64,000 nt of DNA from Pontibacter sp. E15-1 (GCF_022601975.1 NZ_JAKVIR010000014.1:62001-126000); one strand, 5' to 3'; shown: positions 26,119 through 33,603, counted from the stretch's first letter. The notes: generated by a model from the sequence alone, not told the origin. Program-made: numbers and translations.

Positions 26119-26540
26119 TGGCATACAACAGCAATGGCAACCGCCGGGAGCTGCTGAAAAGCATACTGAGAGGCAGCGCAACAGTAGAGGAATTGCGGCA
26201 GCTGGTGCAGGGGCCTGCCTTGGATTACAGCCTGCTGACGCCCGATGAGTTTGCGGCGCTGAAAGACTATGAGCACCGTTACGGGCGCGACAAAGCCAAA
26301 TGCAGCCCCGACGACATCTGTACGAAACAGATGGATATTACCTTTCAGAGTTTTACCATGCACGATTTAACGCTGGTTACCCTCCTGAGGTGGAAGGCGA
26401 CGGCAGAGGCAAGGAAACGCTACCTGTTGGACCGGGTGGACCTGACCACCCTCAGCGAGGAAGAAGCAGATGTGGCCAGCACGGTGGTTGGAAGGCACTG
26501 GGTAAAGGTATTAGATATGCCAGAGTGGCTTCAGGAGTAA
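26115..26540 (+). CDS. Small protein with N-terminal RELL motif, copy 3 of 3
   Basis: 141 residues, coupled by ATGA to the previous gene. Near residue 9 it has R-R-E-L-L-K-S-I-L-R-G, then V-E-E-L-R-Q-L. The remaining 110 residues are helical and contain L-L-R-W-K-A-T-A-E-A-R-K-R-Y. No family recognised. Confidence 0.65.
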   Translation: MMAYNSNGNRRELLKSILRGSATVEELRQLVQGPALDYSLLTPDEFAALKDYEHRYGRDKAKCSPDDICTKQMDITFQSFTMHDLTLVTLLRWKATAEARKRYLLDRVDLTTLSEEEADVASTVVGRHWVKVLDMPEWLQE

Positions 26541-26564
26541 AGATATTTTTCAGTCATAGAAAAA

Positions 26565-26603
26565 ATAGTTTAAGCGGGGTGCACTGTGCCCCGCCTAAAC
26601 TAT
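26565..26603. promoter_or_regulatory. 15-bp hairpin before the second gene block
   Basis: ATAGTTTAAGCGGGG (26565-26579) pairs with 26589-26603 with one mismatch across a 9-nt loop. No T run follows, so it is either a weak terminator or an operator or leader structure ahead of the gene at 26635. Confidence 0.45.
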
Positions 26604-26634
26604 CAGCCCATCCAAACTTTAAACTATTTGTAAA

Positions 26635-27000
26635 ATGGCAACAGCATACACACCGCCTGGCTTAAGCGATTACCCGGAAGTCATTGCAGACTTTTCCCTA
26701 TTGGGTCAAACAGAGGACGAAGTGCCTGAGAGCCAAGACATCCGAAAGGCAGAATCGGAGACCATACCCGTGCTGGCGGAGTGGGCACCAGCAGACGGCA
26801 GCGTTCCCAAAGGTCTGTTCCTGGCAGCTGTGCGCTACAGAGGCGCGGACGGGGTGCGACTCAAGACGCTCGTGCTGGAGGGGCAGCTTAACCGGGCCTA
26901 TGATCCCAGGACAGGCAGGCGGATGAAGTTCGCCGAAGGCTCCGCCCTGACACACTACATGCCTTTGCCGCCGCCGCCGGGTGCTAATCATCTACAGTAA
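26635..27000 (+). CDS. Unknown protein of the element's structural block
   Basis: 121 residues, not recognised. It looks strand-rich, with L-F-L-A-A-V-R-Y-R-G and L-K-T-L-V-L-E-G-Q-L-N-R-A-Y-D, and ends in a proline run (L-P-P-P-P-G). The position between packaging and tape-measure genes would suit a virion or tail component, but this is inference. Confidence 0.6.
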   Translation: MATAYTPPGLSDYPEVIADFSLLGQTEDEVPESQDIRKAESETIPVLAEWAPADGSVPKGLFLAAVRYRGADGVRLKTLVLEGQLNRAYDPRTGRRMKFAEGSALTHYMPLPPPPGANHLQ

Positions 27001-27030
27001 ACCAATTTTCAACCTATAATCATTATCCAA

Positions 27031-27759
27031 ATGGAAAGTAAAACACAAGAGTACCGGGTAGCCATCCCCGAGGAGAAAATCACTTTGACCCGTGATCAGC
27101 GGGTGATCGACCTGTTGAACGCCATGCTGCCAGATGTGACAGCGGCGCTGAACACGGCCCTGGCAGAGCTTCAGGCGCTGAACGTCGGCGAGTTCACCAT
27201 CAGCGACATCAGCCAGGTCATTAAGACGCCCAGCTACCTGGAGAAGCAGGTGCGGGAGCGCATCTCCGAAAACAAGCCGGTGAAGATCGGCAACCTGACG
27301 TTCAGTGCCGAGAAGGTAAAGGAGATGGTGGAGATTCCGGATCTGACAGCAGCCAACCGCGCGTTGGCCAGCGTGCAGAAGTCCATCGCCGTGGCCATTA
27401 ATAACGGTGGGGGTGGCCTGCAGCACGTGCTGGTGCTGAACAACTTTGTGATCAGCGGCTTTGAGGCCACTTTCTCAGAGGAGGCTTTGCTGGGATTTAT
27501 AGACTTCAATTCGACATATGCAGAGTCGGACGGCGAGAAAGAGGTGGCGCTGGTGCTGCAGGAGATTCAGGAGCGGGTAGACTACCTCGCAGAAAAGTAC
27601 AAGCTGCCGGTGCTGCAGTACGACCGCAGCACCCAAAACCCTTTGCGACAGGTAAGCGGTTTCGACGGTGCACAGAGGGTGGAAATCGACTACCCACGCA
27701 TCAAGAGACACATGGACCACTTTGAGGGTCGCAATAAATATCCACAAAACAGATTATAG
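27031..27759 (+). CDS. Unknown helical protein, paralogue 1 of a tandem pair
   Basis: 242 residues. It shares with the next gene the blocks V-R-E-R-I-S-E-N-K-P-V-K-I-G-N-L-T, K-E-M-V-E-I-P-D-L and Y-A-E-S-D-G-E-K-E-V-A-L-V-L-Q. It is mostly alpha-helical, without signal or membrane segments. The two genes are 4 bp apart. The location upstream of the tape-measure gene suggests a structural or assembly role, unproven. Confidence 0.65.
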   Translation: MESKTQEYRVAIPEEKITLTRDQRVIDLLNAMLPDVTAALNTALAELQALNVGEFTISDISQVIKTPSYLEKQVRERISENKPVKIGNLTFSAEKVKEMVEIPDLTAANRALASVQKSIAVAINNGGGGLQHVLVLNNFVISGFEATFSEEALLGFIDFNSTYAESDGEKEVALVLQEIQERVDYLAEKYKLPVLQYDRSTQNPLRQVSGFDGAQRVEIDYPRIKRHMDHFEGRNKYPQNRL

Positions 27760-27763
27760 AACC

Positions 27764-28429
27764 ATGGGTATGAAGAACGGAATCGAAATCCCGAAGGAAC
27801 GGGTCCTGATGGGCTGTAATTACAGCAAGCTGAAGGAGTACGCCGATGAACTGCAAGGCATCGCAGAGGCCGCTGACACATGTGTGCAGCTTTACAGCCA
27901 GTTCAACGTCGGGCCGATCACAAAGCAGGAGCTGGTGCAGCTGGCGAAGGGCAACAGGACCGCAGACGCGCTGGTGCGGGAGAAGCTGGTAGGCAACAAG
28001 CATGTAGAGGTGCAGGGCCTGACACTGGATGTGGAGCAGCTGAAGAAGTTGGTGGTGATGCCGAACCTCGCAGGCTTCGAGGCGGCTGTGCATGTACTCA
28101 GGGAGCGCTCCCGCATAGCTTCTTCCGGCTCCAAAGACCGCATCAACATCAACGCTGTCGAGATTGAGGACGGCGTGGCCAACTGTGATGCCGCTATAGC
28201 GAAGGTGCAGGAAGCCTACTCCTATTACGCGGAGACGGACGATGAGAAAGAGGCTTATCTGGTGCTGTTGCAGGTGCAGGAGCAGCTGCAGTACCTGGCC
28301 GATAAGTTCGGGCTGTCTGTGATCGATCACGGCGACCGGCACGCCTCGGTGCTTGTGGAGCAAGGCAGTTGGGATGGGCCGAAGACCTACACGATCAACG
28401 GTACCAAACTGAAAAGCAGATTAAGCTAA
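27764..28429 (+). CDS. Unknown helical protein, paralogue 2 of a tandem pair
   Basis: 221 residues from the ATG at 27764. Blocks aligned with the preceding protein are V-R-E-K-L-V-G-N-K-H-V-E-V-Q-G-L-T, K-K-L-V-V-M-P-N-L and Y-A-E-T-D-D-E-K-E-A-Y-L-V-L-L. It has diverged widely from its partner, so the duplication is old. A terminator follows. Confidence 0.65.
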   Translation: MGMKNGIEIPKERVLMGCNYSKLKEYADELQGIAEAADTCVQLYSQFNVGPITKQELVQLAKGNRTADALVREKLVGNKHVEVQGLTLDVEQLKKLVVMPNLAGFEAAVHVLRERSRIASSGSKDRININAVEIEDGVANCDAAIAKVQEAYSYYAETDDEKEAYLVLLQVQEQLQYLADKFGLSVIDHGDRHASVLVEQGSWDGPKTYTINGTKLKSRLS

Positions 28430-28470
28430 AGCCCATGAGCCTACTATGTGCCATAACACAGAAGATAAAC

Positions 28471-28504
28471 AGCAGGGAGCCATAGCCATCGGCGGCTCCC
28501 TGCT
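28471..28504 (+). terminator. Intrinsic terminator inside the element
   Basis: An 11-bp perfect stem (28471-28481 with 28494-28504) and a 12-nt loop are followed by TTGTTGTTG. It would end or attenuate transcription before the tape-measure gene. Confidence 0.75.
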
Positions 28505-28527
28505 TTGTTGTTGACCGAGAAGGGAAC

Positions 28528-28638
28528 ATGGTCCGCGTTGACAGGGAGAAGCTGCCGCGGATAATGGACGCCAAGCTGCGGCGCCTGGAGAAAGTGCGGC
28601 CGGAATACTTCAAACATAGCATTAACCCTATACGATAG
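28528..28638 (+). CDS. 36-residue basic peptide upstream of the tape-measure gene
   Basis: The ATG at 28528 is preceded by a purine-rich GAGAAGGG. The product is M-V-R-V-D-R-E-K-L-P-R-I-M-D-A-K and continues with L-R-R-L-E-K-V-R-P-E-Y-F. It is highly basic and probably helical. It ends 5 bp before the next start. It could be a second-frame product of a tail chaperone gene or just a small phage protein. Confidence 0.5.
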   Translation: MVRVDREKLPRIMDAKLRRLEKVRPEYFKHSINPIR

Positions 28639-28643
28639 CGCAG

Positions 28644-31121
28644 ATGCAAGAGCAAGGGCAAACCGTCGTCATCAAGATCAACGTTGATGAAGCGGCCTAT
28701 AAGAAGAAAATCGTTGACCTGCAGAAAGACATCATCAACGTCAAGAAGCAGGAGCAGGAGCTGGCAAAAGCGATTAAAGTCGCGGGTAGCGCTACCGATG
28801 AGCAGATCGCGCAGCAGATCGAGCTGAAGAACCAGCTTAAAGGGCTGACCGCTCAGCAGCGCCTGTATCAGTCCGGTTTGGATGCCAAAGCTAAGACGGA
28901 GGCCGCCGCCGCTGGATCCATAAAGCAGATGAGCCTGGCGCTGTCGGAGATGAAGAAGGAGTACCGGGATCTGTCCAAGGAAGATCGGGAGTCTGATTTG
29001 GGCGTGAAGATGCAGCAGAACATGAAGGCGCTGAACGACGAACTGAAAGGGCTGGAGCAAAGTTACGGGCAGTTCGGGCGCAGCGTCGGCGACTACACGG
29101 GTGGCATCCTCCAGGCCGTGGACGGCACCGGGCTGCTGGCCACCATCACCACCAAGGCCAAAGGGGCTCAGGAGGCCTACACCGCCACTCTAAACATCAC
29201 CAAGGCCTCCTTAGCAGGCAACATCTCGCTGCTGAAGGGTCTGAAGCTAGCGCTTGCAGCCACGGGCATCGGCGCGGTGCTGCTGCTGCTGGGCGGGCTG
29301 GTGAGCTGGCTGACTTCCACGCAGGAGGGTATTGACAAGGTAAACCAGGCCTCCAAGTCCATCACCACGGTTATGTCTTTCCTGAGGGACCGGCTGAGCG
29401 ACGTGGGAAAGGCGACCATCGACTGGTTTTCAGATATTAAGGATCTGGGCGACCTGCTGCAAAAGCTGGCCGACGGTGTGATTGAGAATGTAACCAGCCG
29501 CATCAAGGGCTTCGCCGTTATCCTGGAGGCCATTCAGAACAGGGACTTCAACAAGCTACAGGACGGGCTGCTGCAGGTCGGCACCGGAATAGCTGATGGC
29601 ACGTCTAAAGCCAAAGCCTTTGCCAAAGAGGTTGGGGGCGTGGCCGTGGAAGCCGCCAAGATAGAGAAAGAGTTTCAGCGGATAGCGAAAGCTGAGATTT
29701 CGCTCGGCCGGGAAAGGGATAAAAGCCGCTCGATGATCAAGGACCTGAACTTTATAGCAGAAGATACCGCCAAATCTGAGAAAGAGCGGGCTGCAGCGGC
29801 GCAAAAGGCTCTGGCTATTGAGCAGGGGCTTTTGCAGAAGCAAATAAAGCTGCAGCAAGACAAGGTGAATAACATCAAGGCTGAGCAGAACCTCACTTAT
29901 AACGGCAATGATGAAGACCGCGCACTGGCAGACGCGGAATCCGCGCTGTTCCAACTCAATGAATCCTCCAAGGAGCTGCAGACCACGCTAAACAACAAGA
30001 TCAATTCCATCAATAAGGAGGCCGTGGCGAAGCGCGTGGCACTGGCAAAGGACTTGACTGAGAAAGAGCAGGCCGAACGCTTACAGCGGCTCTCTGATGA
30101 GAAAGCGGCGCTCGAGATAGAAGTACTGCAAGCCATTGAGGGAACCCAAGAAAGGCTAGAGGCTAAGATCCGGCTTGCAGCGAAGGGAATGGAGATAGAG
30201 CTTTCAGCTAAGAACCTGACGGAGAAGCAAAAGCAGCTGATACGGGTCAAGTTTGATCAGGAGGAAATTGAGGCACGACGGGAGCAGGCGGAGAAGTTGG
30301 TTGCCATTGCCAAAGACCAGGCAGATAAGGAAGCGGCGGCGCGCAAGCTTAAAGCGGATACGATACTAGAGGAGGCCCGGCAGCAGGCCAGCCGCAACGT
30401 GGAGGCCCGGCAGCAGGAGGCAGACCAGAAAGCGGAGATTGCGCAGGCCGAGTATGAGAGCGCCCTCCTGATCTCCCAGTCTATCGGTGATATTGCCACG
30501 CTTCTGGCCGCAAAATCTGAGGAAGCCGCCAACTTTCAAAAAGCGATCACGCTGTTCCAGATCGGGCTTGCTTCCGCTGAGGCCATTGCCAAGGGTATAG
30601 CGGCTGCATCCGCTGCCGGGCCATTCCCTGCTAACCTCATAGCCATTGCAACCACTGTGGCCACCGTGACGGGTAACCTGGTGCGGGCAAAAGAGCTGCT
30701 GAGCAGCAGCGCAGCGCCGAAGGCCCCGCAGTTCGCGGAAGGTGGCTATACCGGTGATGGCGGGAAGTATGAGCCAGCGGGCATTGTGCACAAGGGTGAG
30801 TATGTGCTTAACCAGAGAATGGTACGAAACAACCCGGAGCTGGTGGAGAAACTGGAGCAGATGCGCCTGCGTGACACGAATCTGAAACTAAGGCTGGAGG
30901 CTGTAGGCTTGCGGGGGTATGCCTCGGGCGGTGTTGTTACCGCACCAGCCTATACCATCCCCCCATCTACCCGTGAGTTTCTGTCGGGTACGCCAATACC
31001 CGACATTGACTACCGCAAATTGGCGGCAGAGTTAGGGAAGGTCAACATATACACCAAAGTAACAGACCTCAGCACCGGGCTGAACCGGCAGGCTAAGACG
31101 GCCAGAATTATCAATCAGTAA
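28644..31121 (+). CDS. Phage-type tail tape-measure protein
   Basis: 825 residues. The N-terminal 150 residues are a coiled-coil region with L-S-K-E-D-R and G-Q-F-G-R-S-V-G-D-Y-T-G, typical of Bacteroidota phage tape-measure proteins. A hydrophobic hairpin (A-L-A-A-T-G-I-G-A-V-L-L-L-L-G-G-L) lies near residue 210. Long Lys/Glu/Ala coiled coils run to about 620. A second hydrophobic region precedes the common C-terminal piece F-A-E-G-G-Y-T-G-D-G and V-H-K-G-E-Y-V-L-N. Tape-measure proteins set tail length and assist DNA entry. No tail tube or baseplate gene is recognised beside it. Confidence 0.87.
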   Translation: MQEQGQTVVIKINVDEAAYKKKIVDLQKDIINVKKQEQELAKAIKVAGSATDEQIAQQIELKNQLKGLTAQQRLYQSGLDAKAKTEAAAAGSIKQMSLALSEMKKEYRDLSKEDRESDLGVKMQQNMKALNDELKGLEQSYGQFGRSVGDYTGGILQAVDGTGLLATITTKAKGAQEAYTATLNITKASLAGNISLLKGLKLALAATGIGAVLLLLGGLVSWLTSTQEGIDKVNQASKSITTVMSFLRDRLSDVGKATIDWFSDIKDLGDLLQKLADGVIENVTSRIKGFAVILEAIQNRDFNKLQDGLLQVGTGIADGTSKAKAFAKEVGGVAVEAAKIEKEFQRIAKAEISLGRERDKSRSMIKDLNFIAEDTAKSEKERAAAAQKALAIEQGLLQKQIKLQQDKVNNIKAEQNLTYNGNDEDRALADAESALFQLNESSKELQTTLNNKINSINKEAVAKRVALAKDLTEKEQAERLQRLSDEKAALEIEVLQAIEGTQERLEAKIRLAAKGMEIELSAKNLTEKQKQLIRVKFDQEEIEARREQAEKLVAIAKDQADKEAAARKLKADTILEEARQQASRNVEARQQEADQKAEIAQAEYESALLISQSIGDIATLLAAKSEEAANFQKAITLFQIGLASAEAIAKGIAAASAAGPFPANLIAIATTVATVTGNLVRAKELLSSSAAPKAPQFAEGGYTGDGGKYEPAGIVHKGEYVLNQRMVRNNPELVEKLEQMRLRDTNLKLRLEAVGLRGYASGGVVTAPAYTIPPSTREFLSGTPIPDIDYRKLAAELGKVNIYTKVTDLSTGLNRQAKTARIINQ

Positions 31122-31140
31122 TTACCATAAAGACCATAAC

Positions 31141-31422
31141 ATGAAGAAGTTTATCAACAGAATATTCGGCAGGAAGCGCAAAGGCCCCCAAGCCATAAAG
31201 TACACCCTGAACCTGACGGAGCCGGAGCGCAAGGCGCTGATGCGCATCATCGTGACGGGCATGTATCACGAGGTTTCGTTCGCGAAGGTAGGCCGCCTGT
31301 CAGTCGATGACCGGGACGCCGCGTTTGACCTGCTGGACGCGCTGGGCGTGGAGCTGGAGAAGGTGCGGGGCGTGACCGACAAGGGCGCACTGGAGGTAGT
31401 GGGCATGGATTTTATAGGATAG
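31141..31422 (+). CDS. Unknown small protein after the tape-measure gene
   Basis: 93 residues with a basic N-terminus (R-I-F-G-R-K-R-K-G), then L-N-L-T-E-P-E-R-K-A-L-M-R-I-I and L-L-D-A-L-G-V-E-L-E-K-V-R-G-V. No family recognised. It runs directly into the next gene. Confidence 0.6.
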   Translation: MKKFINRIFGRKRKGPQAIKYTLNLTEPERKALMRIIVTGMYHEVSFAKVGRLSVDDRDAAFDLLDALGVELEKVRGVTDKGALEVVGMDFIG

Positions 31423-31427
31423 TGGCC

Positions 31428-31703
31428 ATGAACAGAAACGACAAGATGCCGCGCCCTACCGGGATCTCCCCCAGAGCCTGGGAGATGTGGCAGCACCGGA
31501 ACCCCCTCGCCGGGAGGGCCGCACACTATGACGGCAGGCTGCAGTTATCCCCGGCGCAGGGCCAGCTGGTGGCAGTGGCGCTGATGGGAGTGCTCATAGA
31601 CACAGAATGCACGGAGCAGGACCAGCGCGAGGCCTCGCAGGTGCTAGGGCAGCTGGGGTACAAGGAATCCGAAATTCAGGGCATCATGCGTGATCTCCGG
31701 TAG
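31428..31703 (+). CDS. Unknown small protein of the element
   Basis: 91 residues from the ATG at 31428 (a GTG at 31422 would overlap the previous stop). It contains S-P-R-A-W-E-M-W-Q-H-R-N-P-L-A and a helical C-terminus. It is the last gene of the plus-strand block, followed by a terminator. Confidence 0.6.
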   Translation: MNRNDKMPRPTGISPRAWEMWQHRNPLAGRAAHYDGRLQLSPAQGQLVAVALMGVLIDTECTEQDQREASQVLGQLGYKESEIQGIMRDLR

Positions 31704-31740
31704 CGGAAGAGCATATAGGTTGAATACCGTTAAAATGAGG

Positions 31741-31768
31741 CCCCTGTACTGCAGGGGTTTCTTTTTTT
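31741..31768 (+). terminator. Intrinsic terminator of the element's plus-strand block
   Basis: A 6-bp stem CCCCTG/CAGGGG with a 5-nt loop is followed by TTTCTTTTTTT. Confidence 0.75.
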
Positions 31769-31905
31769 GTGGGGTAGCCGGTATCGCTTTATAAGCAAAT
31801 GTTTTTTTGGACGGGTACAAAAGGATCTCCGGGCAGGAACGGCTTTTGGCTCACACCTTAATGGATACCACGAAGACATCTTTAAGCACCTTCAGCCAGT
31901 TTGTT

Positions 31906-32181
31906 TCACTTGCTAAACCTGATATCAGTGCCGACGTAGTTGCGCCGGATAAAATCGATCAGGTCCTCATAGTAGATGCGGTAGTCGCGCTCGTTAACGC
32001 GGAAGGCGGGGAGGTAGAGCGGATCCGAGGGGTCACGATGGATGTTGCGCATCACAGTGTCTTTGCTTAACGACAATGTATCTGCCACCTCCTTTGGAGA
32101 GATGCCCAGCTTTGGCACGATTGTCACCTCCTTCAAGCGGCCGGTATAGAGTTTAGCTAAATTTGTTTCTCGCTTTGGCAT
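31906..32181 (-). CDS. Helix-turn-helix DNA-binding protein
   Basis: 91 residues. The HTH is S-P-K-E-V-A-D-T-L-S-L-S-K-D-T-V-M-R, followed by an excisionase-like wing (L-P-A-F-R-V-N-E-R-D-Y-R-I). It is probably a regulator or second directionality factor. It is transcribed opposite to the rest of the element, downstream of the ribbon-helix-helix gene. Confidence 0.8.
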   Translation of the reverse strand: MPKRETNLAKLYTGRLKEVTIVPKLGISPKEVADTLSLSKDTVMRNIHRDPSDPLYLPAFRVNERDYRIYYEDLIDFIRRNYVGTDIRFSK

Positions 32182-32345
32182 AGTCTTTTTCTTTACAAAA
32201 AGGAAAAGGGAGCAATGGGTTTAATAAAACTTGTTATTTGCATTAACGCTATTCTCTGGAGCCTATCGTGTCCTGCGCTTCTGGTACTCCTATTTCCTTA
32301 TATCATTTTTCTCATTTAATTTCAGAGAAAAAGGACGTGAGGCGA

Positions 32346-32507
32346 CTATTTGTTTTCCTCCTCTTCTGCCACCGCCTCGGCGCAGATCATGCGAATGTAT
32401 CCTGCAAAACTGATACCCTTCTTCTTGGCTATGGCCTTCAGTTTCTCATTTAAGTCAGATTCCATTTGAAAGTTGACGGTTACTTTTTTTTGCTCTTCTA
32501 CAGACAT
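32346..32507 (-). CDS. 53-residue ribbon-helix-helix (CopG/Arc-like) regulator
   Basis: Short frame starting at the ATG 32505-32507. The product has a beta strand K-V-T-V-N-F-Q-M, then helix D-L-N-E-K-L-K-A-I-A-K-K-K and G-I-S-F-A-G-Y-I-R-M-I, the normal ribbon-helix-helix layout. Such dimers bind tandem or inverted short repeats. The AT-rich region just upstream holds repeated CATAATACA motifs, the likely operator. It may be the master repressor of the element. Confidence 0.78.
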   Translation of the reverse strand: MSVEEQKKVTVNFQMESDLNEKLKAIAKKKGISFAGYIRMICAEAVAEEEENK

Positions 32508-32559
32508 TGGATATATGGTTTATCAGTTATACGAAACAAAGATATAAATAACCATCAAA

Positions 32560-32650
32560 ACACAATCAAAATAATTGCAAAATAATTGTAATACCATGAA
32601 ACATGTTGTATTGTGGTTGCGTTACACAATCATAATACAACCATAATACA
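32560..32650. promoter_or_regulatory. Repeat-rich divergent control region, candidate RHH operator
   Basis: CATAATACA occurs at 32631-32639 and 32642-32650 (11-bp period), with an inverted near-copy TGTATTGTG at 32607-32615. ACACAATCA occurs at 32560-32568 and 32624-32632. The region is very AT-rich and lies between the divergent ribbon-helix-helix gene and the gene at 32678. Confidence 0.5.
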
Positions 32651-32677
32651 TTTATTTAATCTTATTTACTGCTCAAT

Positions 32678-33154
32678 ATGAAATTTAACGCATTCCAGCG
32701 CATGCTGCAAACCAGCGCCTACAGGGCAAAGCAACTCGGTGCCATCTCTGATGAGGAGTACCATGTGTATGAAGCGAACGCCTACAATTATAATGAGGAG
32801 GAGCATGCTGTTCTAGAGCAGGATCTCGACATAAAGTGGCGCGCTGCGCTCGAGGCCTGGCAGCAAGATATAAACTCCGCCAGCGCGGCAAGAGAAGCTA
32901 AGTTTCAGGAGGAGCTAAGACAGGTACAATTAAGGAGTACCTATAGGAAGAACCGGCGCATTTCCTGCCCCCCGGCACTACAGTTTCAGCTATGGGAATT
33001 ATCCAGAGCTGCGCGTGCCCTAAAGGTTATCAGCAATAGTGACATGCGTTTTATTCGTAAGGAAATGCGAGAGGCGGATATAGCCTGGCTGCAGGAGCTG
33101 TACCGTCGGGTGAAAACCGGACTCGGCGAGAGCTCAGAGTGTCTTTCTCAATAA
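32678..33154 (+). CDS. Unknown helical protein at the right end of the element
   Basis: 158 residues, almost wholly alpha-helical and charged, with no known domain. It is divergent from the ribbon-helix-helix gene and shares its repeat-rich promoter region, so its expression is probably controlled by that regulator. It is the last gene before the att site. Confidence 0.6.
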   Translation: MKFNAFQRMLQTSAYRAKQLGAISDEEYHVYEANAYNYNEEEHAVLEQDLDIKWRAALEAWQQDINSASAAREAKFQEELRQVQLRSTYRKNRRISCPPALQFQLWELSRAARALKVISNSDMRFIRKEMREADIAWLQELYRRVKTGLGESSECLSQ

Positions 33155-33246
33155 TTATACCCAGGCACCTGGGCAGCAATGTTCAATTTTCGTGAACAGA
33201 GTTTTTAAAGAAAACAGTTGTTTTAAAAGGTGCTAAAACATCAATA

Positions 33247-33266
33247 GTGTCCGATATTTTTCCGAG
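33247..33266. repeat. Right-end copy of the candidate integrase arm site
   Basis: GTGTCCGATATTTTTCCGAG matches the left-end sequence at 19366-19385 at 18 of 20 positions, in the same orientation. Confidence 0.5.
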
Positions 33267-33274
33267 TAAAGATA

Positions 33275-33307
33275 AAAACCCCCTTTACAATGCATAAAGG
33301 GGGTTTT
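33275..33307 (-). terminator. Element-borne terminator directly behind tRNA-Arg
   Basis: A perfect 13-bp stem (33275-33287 with 33295-33307) and a 7-nt loop. It starts 3 nt beyond the 3' end of tRNA-Arg on the minus strand, inside the element. It replaces the host terminator now at 19191-19219. Confidence 0.8.
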
Positions 33308-33308
33308 A

Positions 33309-33324
33309 TGTGGCCTTGCCGCGA
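33309..33324. repeat. Right attachment repeat in the tRNA-Arg 3' end
   Basis: Identical 16-mer to 19224-19239. It covers the acceptor 3' strand and part of the T arm of the intact tRNA gene. Confidence 0.8.
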
Positions 33325-33382
33325 ATCGAACGCGGATCTAGAGTTTAGGAAACTCCTATTCTATCCGTTGAACTACAAAGCC
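33311..33382 (-). tRNA. tRNA-Arg (anticodon CCT)
   Basis: The minus strand folds as a full cloverleaf: acceptor GGCTTTG with CAAGGCC (one G-U), anticodon stem GGAGT/ACTCT with loop TTCCTAA, T arm CCGCG-TTCGATT-CGCGG and discriminator A. The anticodon CCU reads AGG. The 3' CCA is not encoded. The gene is the integration site of the element and remains intact. Confidence 0.95.
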
Positions 33383-33603
33383 TTGATTGTTAATTAATTA
33401 TTTAATTTTTTGTTGCTTTTTTTTACTCAGGACTTTACATCGTTCGGTGCTGATATACATTCATATCCATATATTCAACATTCGCAAGCAAATATACAAT
33501 AATGGGGACAACTCACAAAGTAGTATTACGGGGAAAGATGAAAACCGACATTAAGTAAGCATCACTGAGACGCATACATGTGCAGGGTTAACAAAAAGGA
33601 TAG

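Larger units (their letters stand above)
19224..33324 (+). mobile_element. 14.1-kb integrated phage-satellite-like element in tRNA-Arg
   Basis: The element is bounded by a 16-bp direct repeat at the tRNA-Arg 3' end. It carries a tyrosine integrase, an excisionase/AlpA-like HTH protein, a replication module (VirE-N protein, PriCT/RecA-like ATPase, iteron-palindrome region), a terminase small subunit, small proteins, a tape-measure protein and, at the right end, two DNA-binding proteins on the opposite strand. Many genes overlap by ATGA. I see no large terminase, portal, capsid, protease, lysis, relaxase or conjugation gene. Family knowledge points to a PICI-like satellite or a reduced prophage. 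Confidence 0.8.

Noticed and set aside
31807..32070. An 87-residue plus-strand frame at the right part of the element
   Set aside because: It is antisense to a clear helix-turn-helix gene (31906-32181).
19224..33324. Integrative conjugative or mobilisable element
   Set aside because: No relaxase, coupling protein or Tra/VirB-type gene was found; TerS and tape-measure genes point to a phage-related origin.
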